This document shows, one piece after another, positions 56,252 to 64,000 of a stretch of 64,000 nucleotides of DNA (the stretch's first letter is position 1; every line of letters starts with the position of its first letter). The stretch is from Streptomyces antimycoticus (GTDB lineage: Bacteria; Actinomycetota; Actinomycetes; Streptomycetales; Streptomycetaceae), in NCBI RefSeq assembly GCF_005405925.1, contig NZ_BJHV01000001.1, forward strand, positions 5,394,001 through 5,458,000. The letters run 5' to 3'. The translations under genes were made by a program, and so were the position numbers. The notes under the pieces were generated by a model. It was not told the DNA's origin, made no database searches, and was given only the letters and a program-made list of their open reading frames with translations.

Positions 56252-57494
56252 CCCCTCCGCCCGCCTCCAGACCGCCGTGTCGCATGGCTACGCCCGCGTC
56301 ACCGGAGCCGCGCTCGGCCCCCGGCAGAGCGCCGTGGTGCGCATCGGCTTCTCCTTCACCTGGCTCCTCTTCCTGGTGCGCGAATGGCCGCACCGCCAGG
56401 AGCTGTACGGGCCGGACGGCCCGTGGAACTGGGACATGGCCGCGCGGCTGATCGATGGCAACCGCGCCTTCAGCGCGCTCATGTGGTCCGACGGCGGGGT
56501 GTGGTTCGAGGTCGTCTACGCCCTCGCCCTCGTCTCCAGCGCGCTGCTGCTGGTGGGCTGGCGCACCCGCACCATGTCCGTGCTGTTCATGATCGGGGTG
56601 CTGTCGCTGCAGAACCGCTCCATCTTCGTGGGGGACGGCGGCGACAATCTCATCCATCTGATGTCGATGTACCTGGTGCTCACCCGGTGCGGTCAGGTGT
56701 GGTCGCTGGACGCGCGCCGCGCGGCCCGGCAGGCGGACCGCGAGCGGCCGCCGCGCGACACCACCGGCATCGTGCTGTGGGCCGTCACCGGGACCGCCCT
56801 GCTCTGGGTACAGCTGCTCACCGACGCCCGGCTCTCCCTGACCTCCGACGGCCCGCTGCCCGGACTGGGCTGGGCCACCGTGCTGTGGGGGTTGTGGATC
56901 GTCCAGGCCGGCTGGTGGCTCGTCCAGCGTTACGCACCGGGAGAGCCGCGCACCGTTCTGGACGTGCTCGCCAATGTGGCGCACAACGGGGCCCTGGTGG
57001 TGATCATGGCCGAGGTGTGTCTGCTGTACGCCACGGCCGGCTGGTACAAGATCCAGGGCTCGCGCTGGCAGGACGGCACCGCCCTCTACTACCCGCTGCA
57101 TCTGGACTACTTCTCGCCCTGGCCGGGGCTGACCGACCTCATGGCGTCCAGCGGCACCCTGGTGATGGTGCTGACCTACGGCACGGTCATCGTCCAGGTG
57201 GCCTTCCCGTTCACCCTGCTCAACCGGCGGGCCAAGAACGCGATGCTCGTCCTGCTGATGCTGGAGCACCTCGGCATCGCCGTGATGCTGGGGCTGCCCT
57301 TCTTCTCGCTCGCCGTGATCGCGGCGGACTCGGTCTTCCTGCCGACGAACTTCCTGCGCTGGGTCGAGGCGCGGCTGGCCCGGGCCCGGGATCGGCTGAC
57401 GGCGCGCGCGGTGTGGCTGCCGGGGCAGCGGGTGCGGGAGAGCGACGGGGAACCCGCGGCCGACACCCTCGTACGCTGGGGGAATGATCGATGA
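56223..57494 (+). CDS. HTTM-domain membrane protein
   Basis: 423 residues with eight or more helices; HTTM features include VRIGFSFTWLLFLVREWPHRQELYGP, SLQNRSIFVGDGGDN and LLYATAGWYKIQGSRWQDGTALYYPLHLDYF. Related to vitamin-K-dependent carboxylase membrane domains; function unknown here. The ATG at 56223 overlaps DUF5819 by 29 bases. A GTG at 56248 in the usual GTGA overlap would be the expected start, but is one base out of frame; an extra C at 56252-56255 would correct it (VTPSARLQTAV). Confidence 0.85.
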   Translation: MTSRRRRAGDPSARLQTAVSHGYARVTGAALGPRQSAVVRIGFSFTWLLFLVREWPHRQELYGPDGPWNWDMAARLIDGNRAFSALMWSDGGVWFEVVYALALVSSALLLVGWRTRTMSVLFMIGVLSLQNRSIFVGDGGDNLIHLMSMYLVLTRCGQVWSLDARRAARQADRERPPRDTTGIVLWAVTGTALLWVQLLTDARLSLTSDGPLPGLGWATVLWGLWIVQAGWWLVQRYAPGEPRTVLDVLANVAHNGALVVIMAEVCLLYATAGWYKIQGSRWQDGTALYYPLHLDYFSPWPGLTDLMASSGTLVMVLTYGTVIVQVAFPFTLLNRRAKNAMLVLLMLEHLGIAVMLGLPFFSLAVIAADSVFLPTNFLRWVEARLARARDRLTARAVWLPGQRVRESDGEPAADTLVRWGNDR

Positions 57495-58244
57495 CGAGGC
57501 CGTGCAGGCCGTACGGCACTGGCGCGCGACGGCTCCCGAGACCGTCCTGCTCGACGGCTTCCACGCGCTGAAGCACGCGCTGCGCTTCGGCGCGGAGGTG
57601 CGCGCCGCGGTCACCAGCGACAAGGCGGCCGCCGTGGAACTCGCCGAGGGCCTTGCCGACGATCTCACCGAGACGATCGCGGATCTCCTGGTGGAGGTGG
57701 AGGCCGGTACCCTGCGCGATCTGGTGCCCAGGGTGCACCCCACACGGGTCGCCGCGCTGGCGGTACGGCGCGGCCGGCAGGGCAATCTGGACGAGCTGTC
57801 CAAGCGGCCCCGGACTGCCCCGGTGGTCGTCCTGGACAACCCCCGCAACCTGGGGAACGTCGGGGCCGTGGTCCGGCTCGCCGCAGGCTTCGGGGCCACC
57901 GGCGTGGCCACCACCGGCGATATCGATCCCTGGCATCCGAACGCGGTGCGGTCCGGCGCCGGGCTTCACTTCGCCACCGCGGTCGAGCGGCTGCCGGGAG
58001 ACGCCCTTCCGGAGGGGCCGCTGTATGTGCTGGACGCGGAGGGGAGGACATCCGGTCCGTGACCATCCCCGATGACGCGCTGCTCGCCTTCGGCTCCGAG
58101 CGGCACGGGATCTCGCCGGAGCTGCGGAAGCGGGCCACAAGGCTGGTGGCCCTCCCCATGCGGCCGCAGGTCTCCAGCTACAACCTGGCCACCAGCGTGG
58201 CCATGGCCCTCTTCCACTGGGGCGGCCCCGATCGCCCGGCCTAA
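57484..58244 (+). CDS. SpoU/TrmH-family RNA methyltransferase, apparent frameshift
   Basis: 2'-O-methyltransferase of tRNA or rRNA with a knotted SPOUT fold. First frame (57484-58062): substrate-binding N-terminus, then VVLDNPRNLGNVGAVVRLA and DPWHPNAVRSGAG (motif 2). Second frame (from 58059): ALLAFGSERHGISPEL and the SAM-knot motif SSYNLATSVAMALFHW. The frames meet at the G run 58041-58044 (EG then GRT); one extra G gives DAEGEDIRSVTIPDD, a clean match to the family, and a 253-residue protein. Confidence 0.9.
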
Positions 58245-58426
58245 GCGCTCCGCGGGAAGGGCCCTGACATGCCGTCGATCGTCTGCGGCGCCGTCGTGGC
58301 CGGTCGCCCAAGCGGCGGAGCCGCACATCGACACAGCCGCGGCGGAGCCGCACGTCCACTCAGCCCCGCGCCCCTTCAGGGCGGGGCGCCGGTCACCGCG
58401 CCGCCCCGCCCCGCCCACTGGGCCCG
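58245..58426. other. Gap with direct repeats
   Basis: 182 bases between convergent genes. A 23-25 base direct repeat (CGGAGCCGCACATCGACACA / CGGAGCCGCACGTCCACTCA types, at 58317 and 58343) and a GC hairpin (GCCCCGC/GCGGGGC, 58364-58390) are present; the latter may terminate transcription. Confidence 0.55.
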
Positions 58427-60150
58427 CTACTCCGCCGGGCGGCGGACTTCGATCATCCGGAAGCGGCCGGCCACGAACGCCCCGTCGCACAGCGTGGCGT
58501 TGGCCGACGGGTTGCCGCCCGAGCCGTGGAAGTCCGAGAAGGCCGCGGTCTGGTTCACATACACCCCGCCGGTCAGATTGAGCGACAGCTGGGCGCACTC
58601 CTCCAGGCACGCCTCCTCGATCAGCCGCTCCGCCTCCGGTGAGGAGGTGTACGCGCCGACCGTCATCGCGCCCTTGTCCCGGGTGGTCCGGCGCAGCAGC
58701 GCGACCGCGTCCTGTGTGGAGTCGACGGCGACGGCGAAGGAGACCGGGCCGAAGCACTCGGACAGATAGGGCGCGTCCGCGTCGGCCCCCTCCCAGAACT
58801 TCCGTGCGCCGTCCGCCTTGACCATCAGCGGCGTGCGGACCGTGGCGCCCGGGAAGTCGGGGTGGGTCACGGTGCGCGAGGCCAGGGCGACCGCGCCCAG
58901 GCCGGGCGCGGCCTCCAGCCGCTCCTGGACCCGCGGGCCCACGATCGCGCCCAGCAGCGCGCTCGCCCGGGCGTCGTCGCCCAGCAGGCCGTCCACCGCC
59001 GCCGCCAGGTCGGCCACCACCTCGTCGTAGGTCTTGGGACCGGCGTCGGTGGTGATGCCGTCGCGGGGGATCAGCAGATTCTGCGGGGTGGTGCACATCT
59101 GGCCGCTGTAGAGGGACAGGGAGAACGCCAGGTTGGCCAGCATGCCCTGGTAGTCGTCGGTGGAGTCGATCACCACCGTGTTGACCCCCGCCTTCTCGGT
59201 GAAGACCTGGGCCTGGCGGGCATGGGTCTCCAGCCAGTCGCCGAAGGCGGTCGAGCCCGTGTAGTCGATGATGCGGATCTCGGGGCGGACGGCCAGGACC
59301 TTGGCGATCCCCTCGTCCGGCCGCTCGGCGGCCAGCGCCACCAGATCGGGGCTGAACCCCGCCTCCTTCAGCACCTCGCGCGCCACCTGGACGGTCAGCG
59401 CCAGCGGCAGCACGGCCTGGGGGTGGGGCTTGACCAGCACCGGATTGCCGGTGGCGAGCGAGGCGAAGAGCCCCGGATAGCCGTTCCACGTCGGGAAGGT
59501 GTTGCAGCCGATCAGCAGTGCGATCCCGCGCGGGACGGCCGTGAACGTCTTGCGCAGGCGCAGCGGGTCGCGCTTGCCCTGCGGCTTGGACCAGTCCGCG
59601 GCGCCGGGGGTGCGGGTCTGCTCGGCGAACGCGTACGCCACCGCCTCGAGGCCGCGGTCCTGGGCGTGGGGGCCGCCGGCCTGGAAGGCCATCATGTACG
59701 CCTGACCACTGGTGTGCATGACGGCCTGGGCGAACTCATGCGACCGGGCGCCGATCCGGGCCAGGATCTCCAGACACACCATGGCCCGCGTCTCCGGACC
59801 GGCCTCCCGCCAGGCGGACATCCCCGCCCGCATCGCCGGGAGGAGCACATCGAGGTCCGGATGCGGATACTCCATGCCCATCTCGACGCCGAACGGCGAG
59901 ACTTCGGAGCCCGTCCAGCCGTCGGTGCCCGGCTGGTCCAGCTCGATGCGCCGGCCGCGCAGCGCCTCGAACGCGGCCTGGCCCTCGGCGACGCTCAGGC
60001 TCGGGCGCCCGCTCTCGCCCTCGCCGCCGTAAGCCTTCGGGTGCTCGGGTGCGGGGACCAATAGGCGCGGGTACGAATCGCCTCCAGGGCCTGGTCGAGG
60101 GTGGGGCGGTGCTCTTGCGTCAACTGCGCGGTGGTGAGTGCGGCGGTCAC
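58427..60150 (-). CDS. paaN: Phenylacetic acid degradation protein PaaN, apparent 5' frameshift
   Basis: Aldehyde dehydrogenase-superfamily protein, about 574 residues after correction. Cofactor region GIALLIGCNTFPTWNGYPGLFASLATGNPVLVKPHP; active Cys/Glu regions around YSGQMCTTPQN and DYTGSTAFGDWLE. The GTG at 60150 with GAGGAG upstream encodes VTAALTTAQLTQEH...TRAYWSPHP, then loses frame at the CCC (60047-60049). The conserved EHPKAYGG continues in the next frame; one more C joins them. It is divergent from paaH with a PaaR-like site between. Confidence 0.9.
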
Positions 60151-60209
60151 GACTGACCAACTCCTCGTCGAGCTGGGGCTGGGCTGGAATGGGCGACAGA
60201 GTTAGAGTA

Positions 60210-60223
60210 ACCGAACGATCGGT
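60210..60223. promoter_or_regulatory. PaaR-like operator of paaN/paaH
   Basis: ACCGAACGATCGGT, identical (reverse complement) to the paaA site. It lies in the divergent paaN-paaH gap. Confidence 0.8.
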
Positions 60224-60247
60224 CGGGACAAGAGGGCCTGGCGAACC

Positions 60248-60256
60248 TGTGGATAA
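60248..60256. other. DnaA box near paaH
   Basis: TGTGGATAA (perfect TTATCCACA, reverse), 24 bases from the operator and just before the paaH ribosome site. Confidence 0.6.
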
Positions 60257-60279
60257 CTTCGTCGAAAAGGATCTGCGGC

Positions 60280-61797
60280 ATGACTGCGAGCGACCGTGGG
60301 ATCGACCGCGCCGGCGTCGTCGCCGTCATCGGCACCGGCACGATGGGCCAGGGGATCGCCCAGGTGGCGCTGGCCGCGGGCCATCCTGTGCGGCTCTACG
60401 ACGCGGCGCCCGGCCGCGCCTCCCAGGCCGCCGACGCCATCGCGGCCCGGCTCGGCCGGCTGGTCGCCAAGGAACGGCTCACGGCCGCCGACCGTGACGC
60501 GGCCCTCGGCCGGCTCGCCCCCGTCGCCGACCTCGCGGACCTGGCCGAGGCGGAGCTGGTGGTCGAGGCGATCCTCGAGGAACTCGGCGCCAAGCAGCAG
60601 CTGTTCACCGCGCTGGAGTCGGTGGTCTGCGACGGCTGTCTGCTCGCCACCAACACGTCCTCCCTCTCCGTCACGGCCGTCGCGGGCGTCCTGCGCCGCC
60701 CCGGCCGCCTCGTCGGTCTGCACTTCTTCAATCCGGCCCCGCTGATGCCGCTGGTGGAGGTGGTGCGCGGCGCCGCCACGGACGAGGCCGCCGCCGACCG
60801 TGCCCACGCCACCGTCGCGGCCTGGGGAAAGACCCCGGTGCGCTGCGCCGACACCCCCGGATTCATCGTCAACCGGATCGCCCGCCCCTTCTACGCCGAG
60901 GCCTTCCGGGCGTACGAGGAGGGCGCCGCCGACCCCGCCACCCTGGACGCCGTGCTGCGGGAGTCCGGCGGCTTCCGGATGGGCCCCTTCGAGCTCACCG
61001 ACCTGATCGGCCAGGACGTGAACGAGGCCGTCACCCGATCCGTGTGGGAAGCGCTGTTCCACGATCCGAGATTCACGCCGTCGCTCGCCCAGCGGCAGCT
61101 CGTGTCCGCCGGACGGCTCGGGCGCAAGACGGGCCACGGCTGGTTCGACCACTCCGAGGGCGCCGGGCGGCCCGCCCCGCACACCGCCGAGCCGTGCGAG
61201 CCGCCCGCGAAGGTCGCCCTCCACGGCGACCTGGGGCCGGCGCAAGGGCTGGTGGGCCTCATCGAGGAGGCGGGCATCCCGGTGACCCGCGAGCCCGTCG
61301 GGGGACATCTCGCCCTGCCCGACGGCACCCGCCTGTCCCTGACCGACGGCACGACCGCCACCGACGACCCCTTCGCCGCGACGGTCCGCTTCGACCTGGC
61401 GCTGGACTACCGCACCGCCGCCCGTGTCGCCCTCGCCCCCTCCTCAGCCGCCACCGAGGAGTCCCTGCGGTCCGCGATCGGCCTGTTCCAGGCGCTCGGT
61501 AAGGCGGTCAGCGTGGTCCAGGACGTCCCCGGCATGGTCGTGGCCCGCACGGTCGCGATGCTCGTGGACTTCGCCGAGGACGCCGTCGCACGGGGCGTGG
61601 CGAGCCCCGAGGACGTAGACACCGCCATGCTGACGGGGGTGAACTACCCGCGCGGGCCGCTGGCCTGGGGGTACGCGCTCGGCGCCCGCTGGGTGCGCGA
61701 CACGCTGCGCAACCTCCACCAAGCCTGTCCAACCGGCCGCTACGCCCCCTCCCAGGCGCTGATCCGGCGTGCCGCCGCCGATGAGAGGCTGCTCTAA
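60280..61797 (+). CDS. paaH: 3-hydroxyacyl-CoA dehydrogenase PaaH-like
   Basis: 505 residues. NAD Rossmann GTGTMGQGIAQVALAAGH; VVEAILEELGAKQQLF, TNTSSLSVT, GLHFFNPAPLMPLVEVV and GFIVNRIARPF are the 3HCDH signatures. The second half (about 390-505) repeats the C-terminal domain (GKAVSVVQDVPGMVVART, MLTGVNYPRGPLAWGY). This long form matches 3-hydroxyadipyl-CoA dehydrogenases of phenylacetate breakdown. Followed after 2 bases by a TetR gene. Confidence 0.9.
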   Translation: MTASDRGIDRAGVVAVIGTGTMGQGIAQVALAAGHPVRLYDAAPGRASQAADAIAARLGRLVAKERLTAADRDAALGRLAPVADLADLAEAELVVEAILEELGAKQQLFTALESVVCDGCLLATNTSSLSVTAVAGVLRRPGRLVGLHFFNPAPLMPLVEVVRGAATDEAAADRAHATVAAWGKTPVRCADTPGFIVNRIARPFYAEAFRAYEEGAADPATLDAVLRESGGFRMGPFELTDLIGQDVNEAVTRSVWEALFHDPRFTPSLAQRQLVSAGRLGRKTGHGWFDHSEGAGRPAPHTAEPCEPPAKVALHGDLGPAQGLVGLIEEAGIPVTREPVGGHLALPDGTRLSLTDGTTATDDPFAATVRFDLALDYRTAARVALAPSSAATEESLRSAIGLFQALGKAVSVVQDVPGMVVARTVAMLVDFAEDAVARGVASPEDVDTAMLTGVNYPRGPLAWGYALGARWVRDTLRNLHQACPTGRYAPSQALIRRAAADERLL

Positions 61798-61799
61798 TC

Positions 61800-62393
61800 A
61801 TGACCATGGCCAAGCGCGACACCTACACGCCCGAATCGCTGCTCGCGGTCGCCGTGGAGGTGTTCAACGAGCGTGGCTACGACGGCACCTCCATGGAGCA
61901 CCTCTCCCGAGCCGCCGGGATCTCCAAGTCCTCCATCTACCACCATGTGAAGGGCAAGGAGGAGCTGCTCCGGCTCGCCATAAGCCGTGCGCTTGACGGG
62001 CTGTTCGGCATCCTCCAGGAGCCCGCCGCACGCGACGGGCGGGCGATCGAACGGCTGGAGCATGTGACCCGGCGCACCAGCGAGGTGCTGATGGAGGAGC
62101 TGCCCTACGTCACCCTGCTGCTGCGCGTCCGGGGCAACACGGACACCGAGCGGTGGGCCATGGAGCGGCGCCGGGAGTTCGACCACCAGGTCGCGGAGCT
62201 GCTCAAGCAGGCGGCGGCCGACGGCGACCTGCGGTCCGACGTGGACGCCCGGCTGGCGACCCGGCTGCTCTTCGGCATGATCAACTCCATTGTGGAGTGG
62301 TACCGGCCGGGCCGCGGCGGGGCCGCGACCTCCCAGGAAGTGGCCGAGGCCGTGGTCCGTACGGCCTTCGCGGGCCTGCGCACGGAGCGCTGA
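61800..62393 (+). CDS. paaR: TetR-family regulator (probable PaaR)
   Basis: 197 residues. N-terminal TetR helix-turn-helix: SLLAVAVEVFNERGYDGTSMEHLSRAAGISKSSIYHHVKGKEEL (about 12-55); C-terminal ligand domain of the PaaR/TetR_C kind. It is 2 bases downstream of paaH, so co-transcribed with it. Three matching palindromes at paa and bkd promoters suggest it represses these genes until phenylacetyl-CoA binds. Confidence 0.85.
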   Translation: MTMAKRDTYTPESLLAVAVEVFNERGYDGTSMEHLSRAAGISKSSIYHHVKGKEELLRLAISRALDGLFGILQEPAARDGRAIERLEHVTRRTSEVLMEELPYVTLLLRVRGNTDTERWAMERRREFDHQVAELLKQAAADGDLRSDVDARLATRLLFGMINSIVEWYRPGRGGAATSQEVAEAVVRTAFAGLRTER

Positions 62394-62408
62394 GCGCTCC
62401 AGCCCCCG

Positions 62409-62897
62409 CTACGGCTCCGAGTCCAGATCCGTCTCCTCGAAGACCAGCAGCGTCCGGGTGCTCAGCACCTCCGGTATGGCCTGGATCCGGGTGAGGACCA
62501 GCTCGCGCAGCGAGCGGTTGTCCTCGGTGTGCACCAGGAGCAGCACATCGAAGTCCCCGCTGACCAGGGCGATGTGGGCGGCCCCGGGGAGCTGGCGGAG
62601 CTGTTCGCGCACGGTGCGCCAGGAGTTCTGGACGATCTTCAGCGTGATGTACGCGGACGCACCCTGCCCGGCCCGCTCCTGGTCCACCCGGGCGCTGAAA
62701 CCCCGGATCACCCCGTCGTCGATCAGGCGGTTGATCCGGGCATAGGCGTTGGCGCGCGAGACATGCACCTGCTCGGCGACGGAGCGTATGGAGGCACGGC
62801 CATCCGTTCGGAGCAGACGCAGGATGTCGTGGTCGATGGCGTCCAGAGGGCGTGCCGGGGGTTTGCCGTCCGGATTGGCCATCTGTTCGCCCCGCAT
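62409..62897 (-). CDS. AsnC/Lrp-family regulator
   Basis: 162 residues. N-terminal helix-turn-helix (LDAIDHDILRLLRTDGRASIRSVAEQVHVSRANAYARINRLIDDG), then the RAM amino-acid-binding domain (ITLKIVQN, HIALVSGDFDVLLLVH). ATG at 62897 has GGGGAGG upstream and is preferred over 62882 or 62918. Divergent from the 2-oxoacid dehydrogenase gene, as BkdR in pseudomonads and streptomycetes; probably its regulator. Confidence 0.92.
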   Translation of the reverse strand: MRGEQMANPDGKPPARPLDAIDHDILRLLRTDGRASIRSVAEQVHVSRANAYARINRLIDDGVIRGFSARVDQERAGQGASAYITLKIVQNSWRTVREQLRQLPGAAHIALVSGDFDVLLLVHTEDNRSLRELVLTRIQAIPEVLSTRTLLVFEETDLDSEP

Positions 62898-62955
62898 ATC
62901 GTCCCGCCTCCCCTTCATGGACGTCCTGTCTTCATCACAGGCGCTGCAGAACCGT

Positions 62956-62964
62956 TTGTCCACA
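62956..62964. other. DnaA box in asnC-bkdA gap
   Basis: TTGTCCACA, perfect Streptomyces consensus, 34 bases from the third PaaR-like site. Confidence 0.6.
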
Positions 62965-62998
62965 GGCTTGGGTCGCCTGTAGCCAAAATGCGTCAACG

Positions 62999-63012
62999 AC
63001 CGAACAATCGGT
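62999..63012. promoter_or_regulatory. PaaR-like operator at bkd promoter
   Basis: ACCGAACAATCGGT, one base from the other two sites, 69 bases upstream of the E1 alpha start. Confidence 0.65.
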
Positions 63013-63080
63013 AGGGGGAGGGCGATGCCGCACGGCACGTCCCGCCCTCCCGCCGTACGCCACGCCCAGGAGGTCGCGAC

Positions 63081-64000
63081 ATGACGGTCCTTGAGCAGCC
63101 CGGTGCCTACCGGCCCACTCCCCCGCCCGGCTGGCAGCCCCGCGTCGAGGCCGCGCCGCTGCTGCCCGACGCGGAGCCGTACCGCCTGCTGGGCACCGCC
63201 GCTGCCGCCGACATCTCCCCCGATCTGCTGATCCGGCTCCACCGCGAGCTGGTGCGCGGCCGCCGCTACAACGCCCAGGCCACCGCCCTCACCCGACAGG
63301 GCCGGCTGGCCGTCTATCCCTCCTCCACCGGGCAGGAGGCCTGCCAGGTCGCGGCCGGGCTGGTGCTGGAGGACCGCGACTGGCTCTTTCCCAGCTACCG
63401 CGACACCCTGGCCGCCGTGGCCCGCGGGCTCGACCCCGTCGACGCCCTGACCCTGCTGCGCGGCGACTGGCACTCCGGCTACGACCCCCACGAACACCGC
63501 GTGGCCCCGCTGTGCACCCCGCTGGCCACCCAGCTGCCGCACGCCGTCGGCCTCGCCCACGCCGCCCGCCTCAAGGGCGACGATGTCGTGGCCCTCGCCC
63601 TGGTCGGCGACGGCGGCACCAGCGAGGGCGATTTTCATGAGGCGCTCAACTTCGCCGCCGTCTGGCGCGCCCCGGTGGTCTTCCTCGTCCAGAACAACGG
63701 CTTCGCCATCTCCGTCCCGCTCGCCAAGCAGACCGCCGCGCCCTCCCTCGCCCACAAGGCGGTCGGGTACGGGATGCCCGGCCGCCTCGTCGACGGCAAT
63801 GACGTGGCCGCCGTCCACCAGGTCCTGGCGGAGGCGGTGCGCCGGGCCCGCGGCGGAGGCGGCCCCACCCTGGTCGAGGCGGTCACCTACCGCATCGAGG
63901 CCCACACCAACGCCGACGACGCCACCCGCTACCGCCCCGACTCCGAGGTCGAGGCGTGGCAGGCACACGACCCGATAGCGCTCCTGGAGGACGCCATGCG
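63081..64000 (+). CDS. bkdA: Branched-chain 2-oxoacid dehydrogenase E1 alpha (3' truncated)
   Basis: 306 codons to the window end, frame still open. Thiamine-diphosphate enzyme subunit: HRELVRGRRYNAQATALTRQGRLAVYPSSTGQEACQV, the cofactor motif GDGGTSEGDFHEALNFAAVWRAPVVFLVQNN. Oxidatively decarboxylates 2-oxoacids from valine, leucine and isoleucine, which supply branched fatty-acid primers and polyketides. ATG at 63081 follows AGGAGG (63068-63073). A pyruvate-specific E1 cannot be excluded; the AsnC neighbour favours the branched-chain type. Confidence 0.87.
   Translation, partial: MTVLEQPGAYRPTPPPGWQPRVEAAPLLPDAEPYRLLGTAAAADISPDLLIRLHRELVRGRRYNAQATALTRQGRLAVYPSSTGQEACQVAAGLVLEDRDWLFPSYRDTLAAVARGLDPVDALTLLRGDWHSGYDPHEHRVAPLCTPLATQLPHAVGLAHAARLKGDDVVALALVGDGGTSEGDFHEALNFAAVWRAPVVFLVQNNGFAISVPLAKQTAAPSLAHKAVGYGMPGRLVDGNDVAAVHQVLAEAVRRARGGGGPTLVEAVTYRIEAHTNADDATRYRPDSEVEAWQAHDPIALLEDAM

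Overview
This window is the replication-origin region of a Streptomyces chromosome or a very close relative. The evidence is strongly GC-rich coding sequence with GTG and TTG starts, an rpmH-dnaA-oriC-dnaN core, an oriC of about 19 DnaA-box-like nonamers (TTGTCCACA type), four perfect parS sites (GTTTCACGTGAAAC), a long proline/glycine-rich DnaA domain II, and the gene order known from Streptomyces coelicolor around oriC.

Left arm (1-10.8 kb): the tail of a membrane-envelope protein, an ECF sigma factor with a zinc anti-sigma factor, trxB-trxA behind a textbook SigR promoter, a GNAT acetyltransferase, parB-parA, rsmG, and the leftward operon rpmH-rnpA-yidD-yidC-jag. Core (10.8-23.1 kb): dnaA, oriC, dnaN, gnd, recF, a DUF721 (DciA-like) gene, gyrB, gyrA and a DUF3566 membrane protein. 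Middle (23.1-32.3 kb): tRNA-Ile, a DLW-39 mini-protein, a secreted protein, a Ser/Thr kinase, an XRE regulator, tRNA-Ala, an HTH/coiled-coil/receiver protein, DUF5324, cyclophilin, rhomboid and crgA. An extra cluster of five DnaA boxes lies in the convergent gap before crgA.

Cell-envelope block (32.4-45.4 kb): DUF881, three class E sortases around a glutamine amidotransferase, then the leftward operon fhaA-fhaB-PP2C phosphatase-SEDS-pbpA-pknB, which couples signalling to growth and division. Metabolic block (45.7-64 kb): tRNA-Leu, an azoreductase with a divergent HxlR regulator, DUF2252, a J-domain-like protein, rhodanese, an acyl-CoA dehydrogenase with a KstR-like operator, the phenylacetate operon paaABCDE, DUF5819/HTTM membrane proteins, an rRNA/tRNA methyltransferase, paaN, paaH, a TetR regulator, an AsnC regulator and the start of a branched-chain 2-oxoacid dehydrogenase E1 alpha gene. 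Three near-identical TetR-type palindromes tie the paa and bkd promoters together, and each has a DnaA box nearby.

Quality warning: at least five conserved genes (rsmG, the 26 kb kinase, fhaA, the methyltransferase at 57.5 kb, paaN), and probably two more, are broken by what looks like one missing base in a G/C homopolymer. The shared direction of the error suggests consensus-sequence error rather than real pseudogenes.
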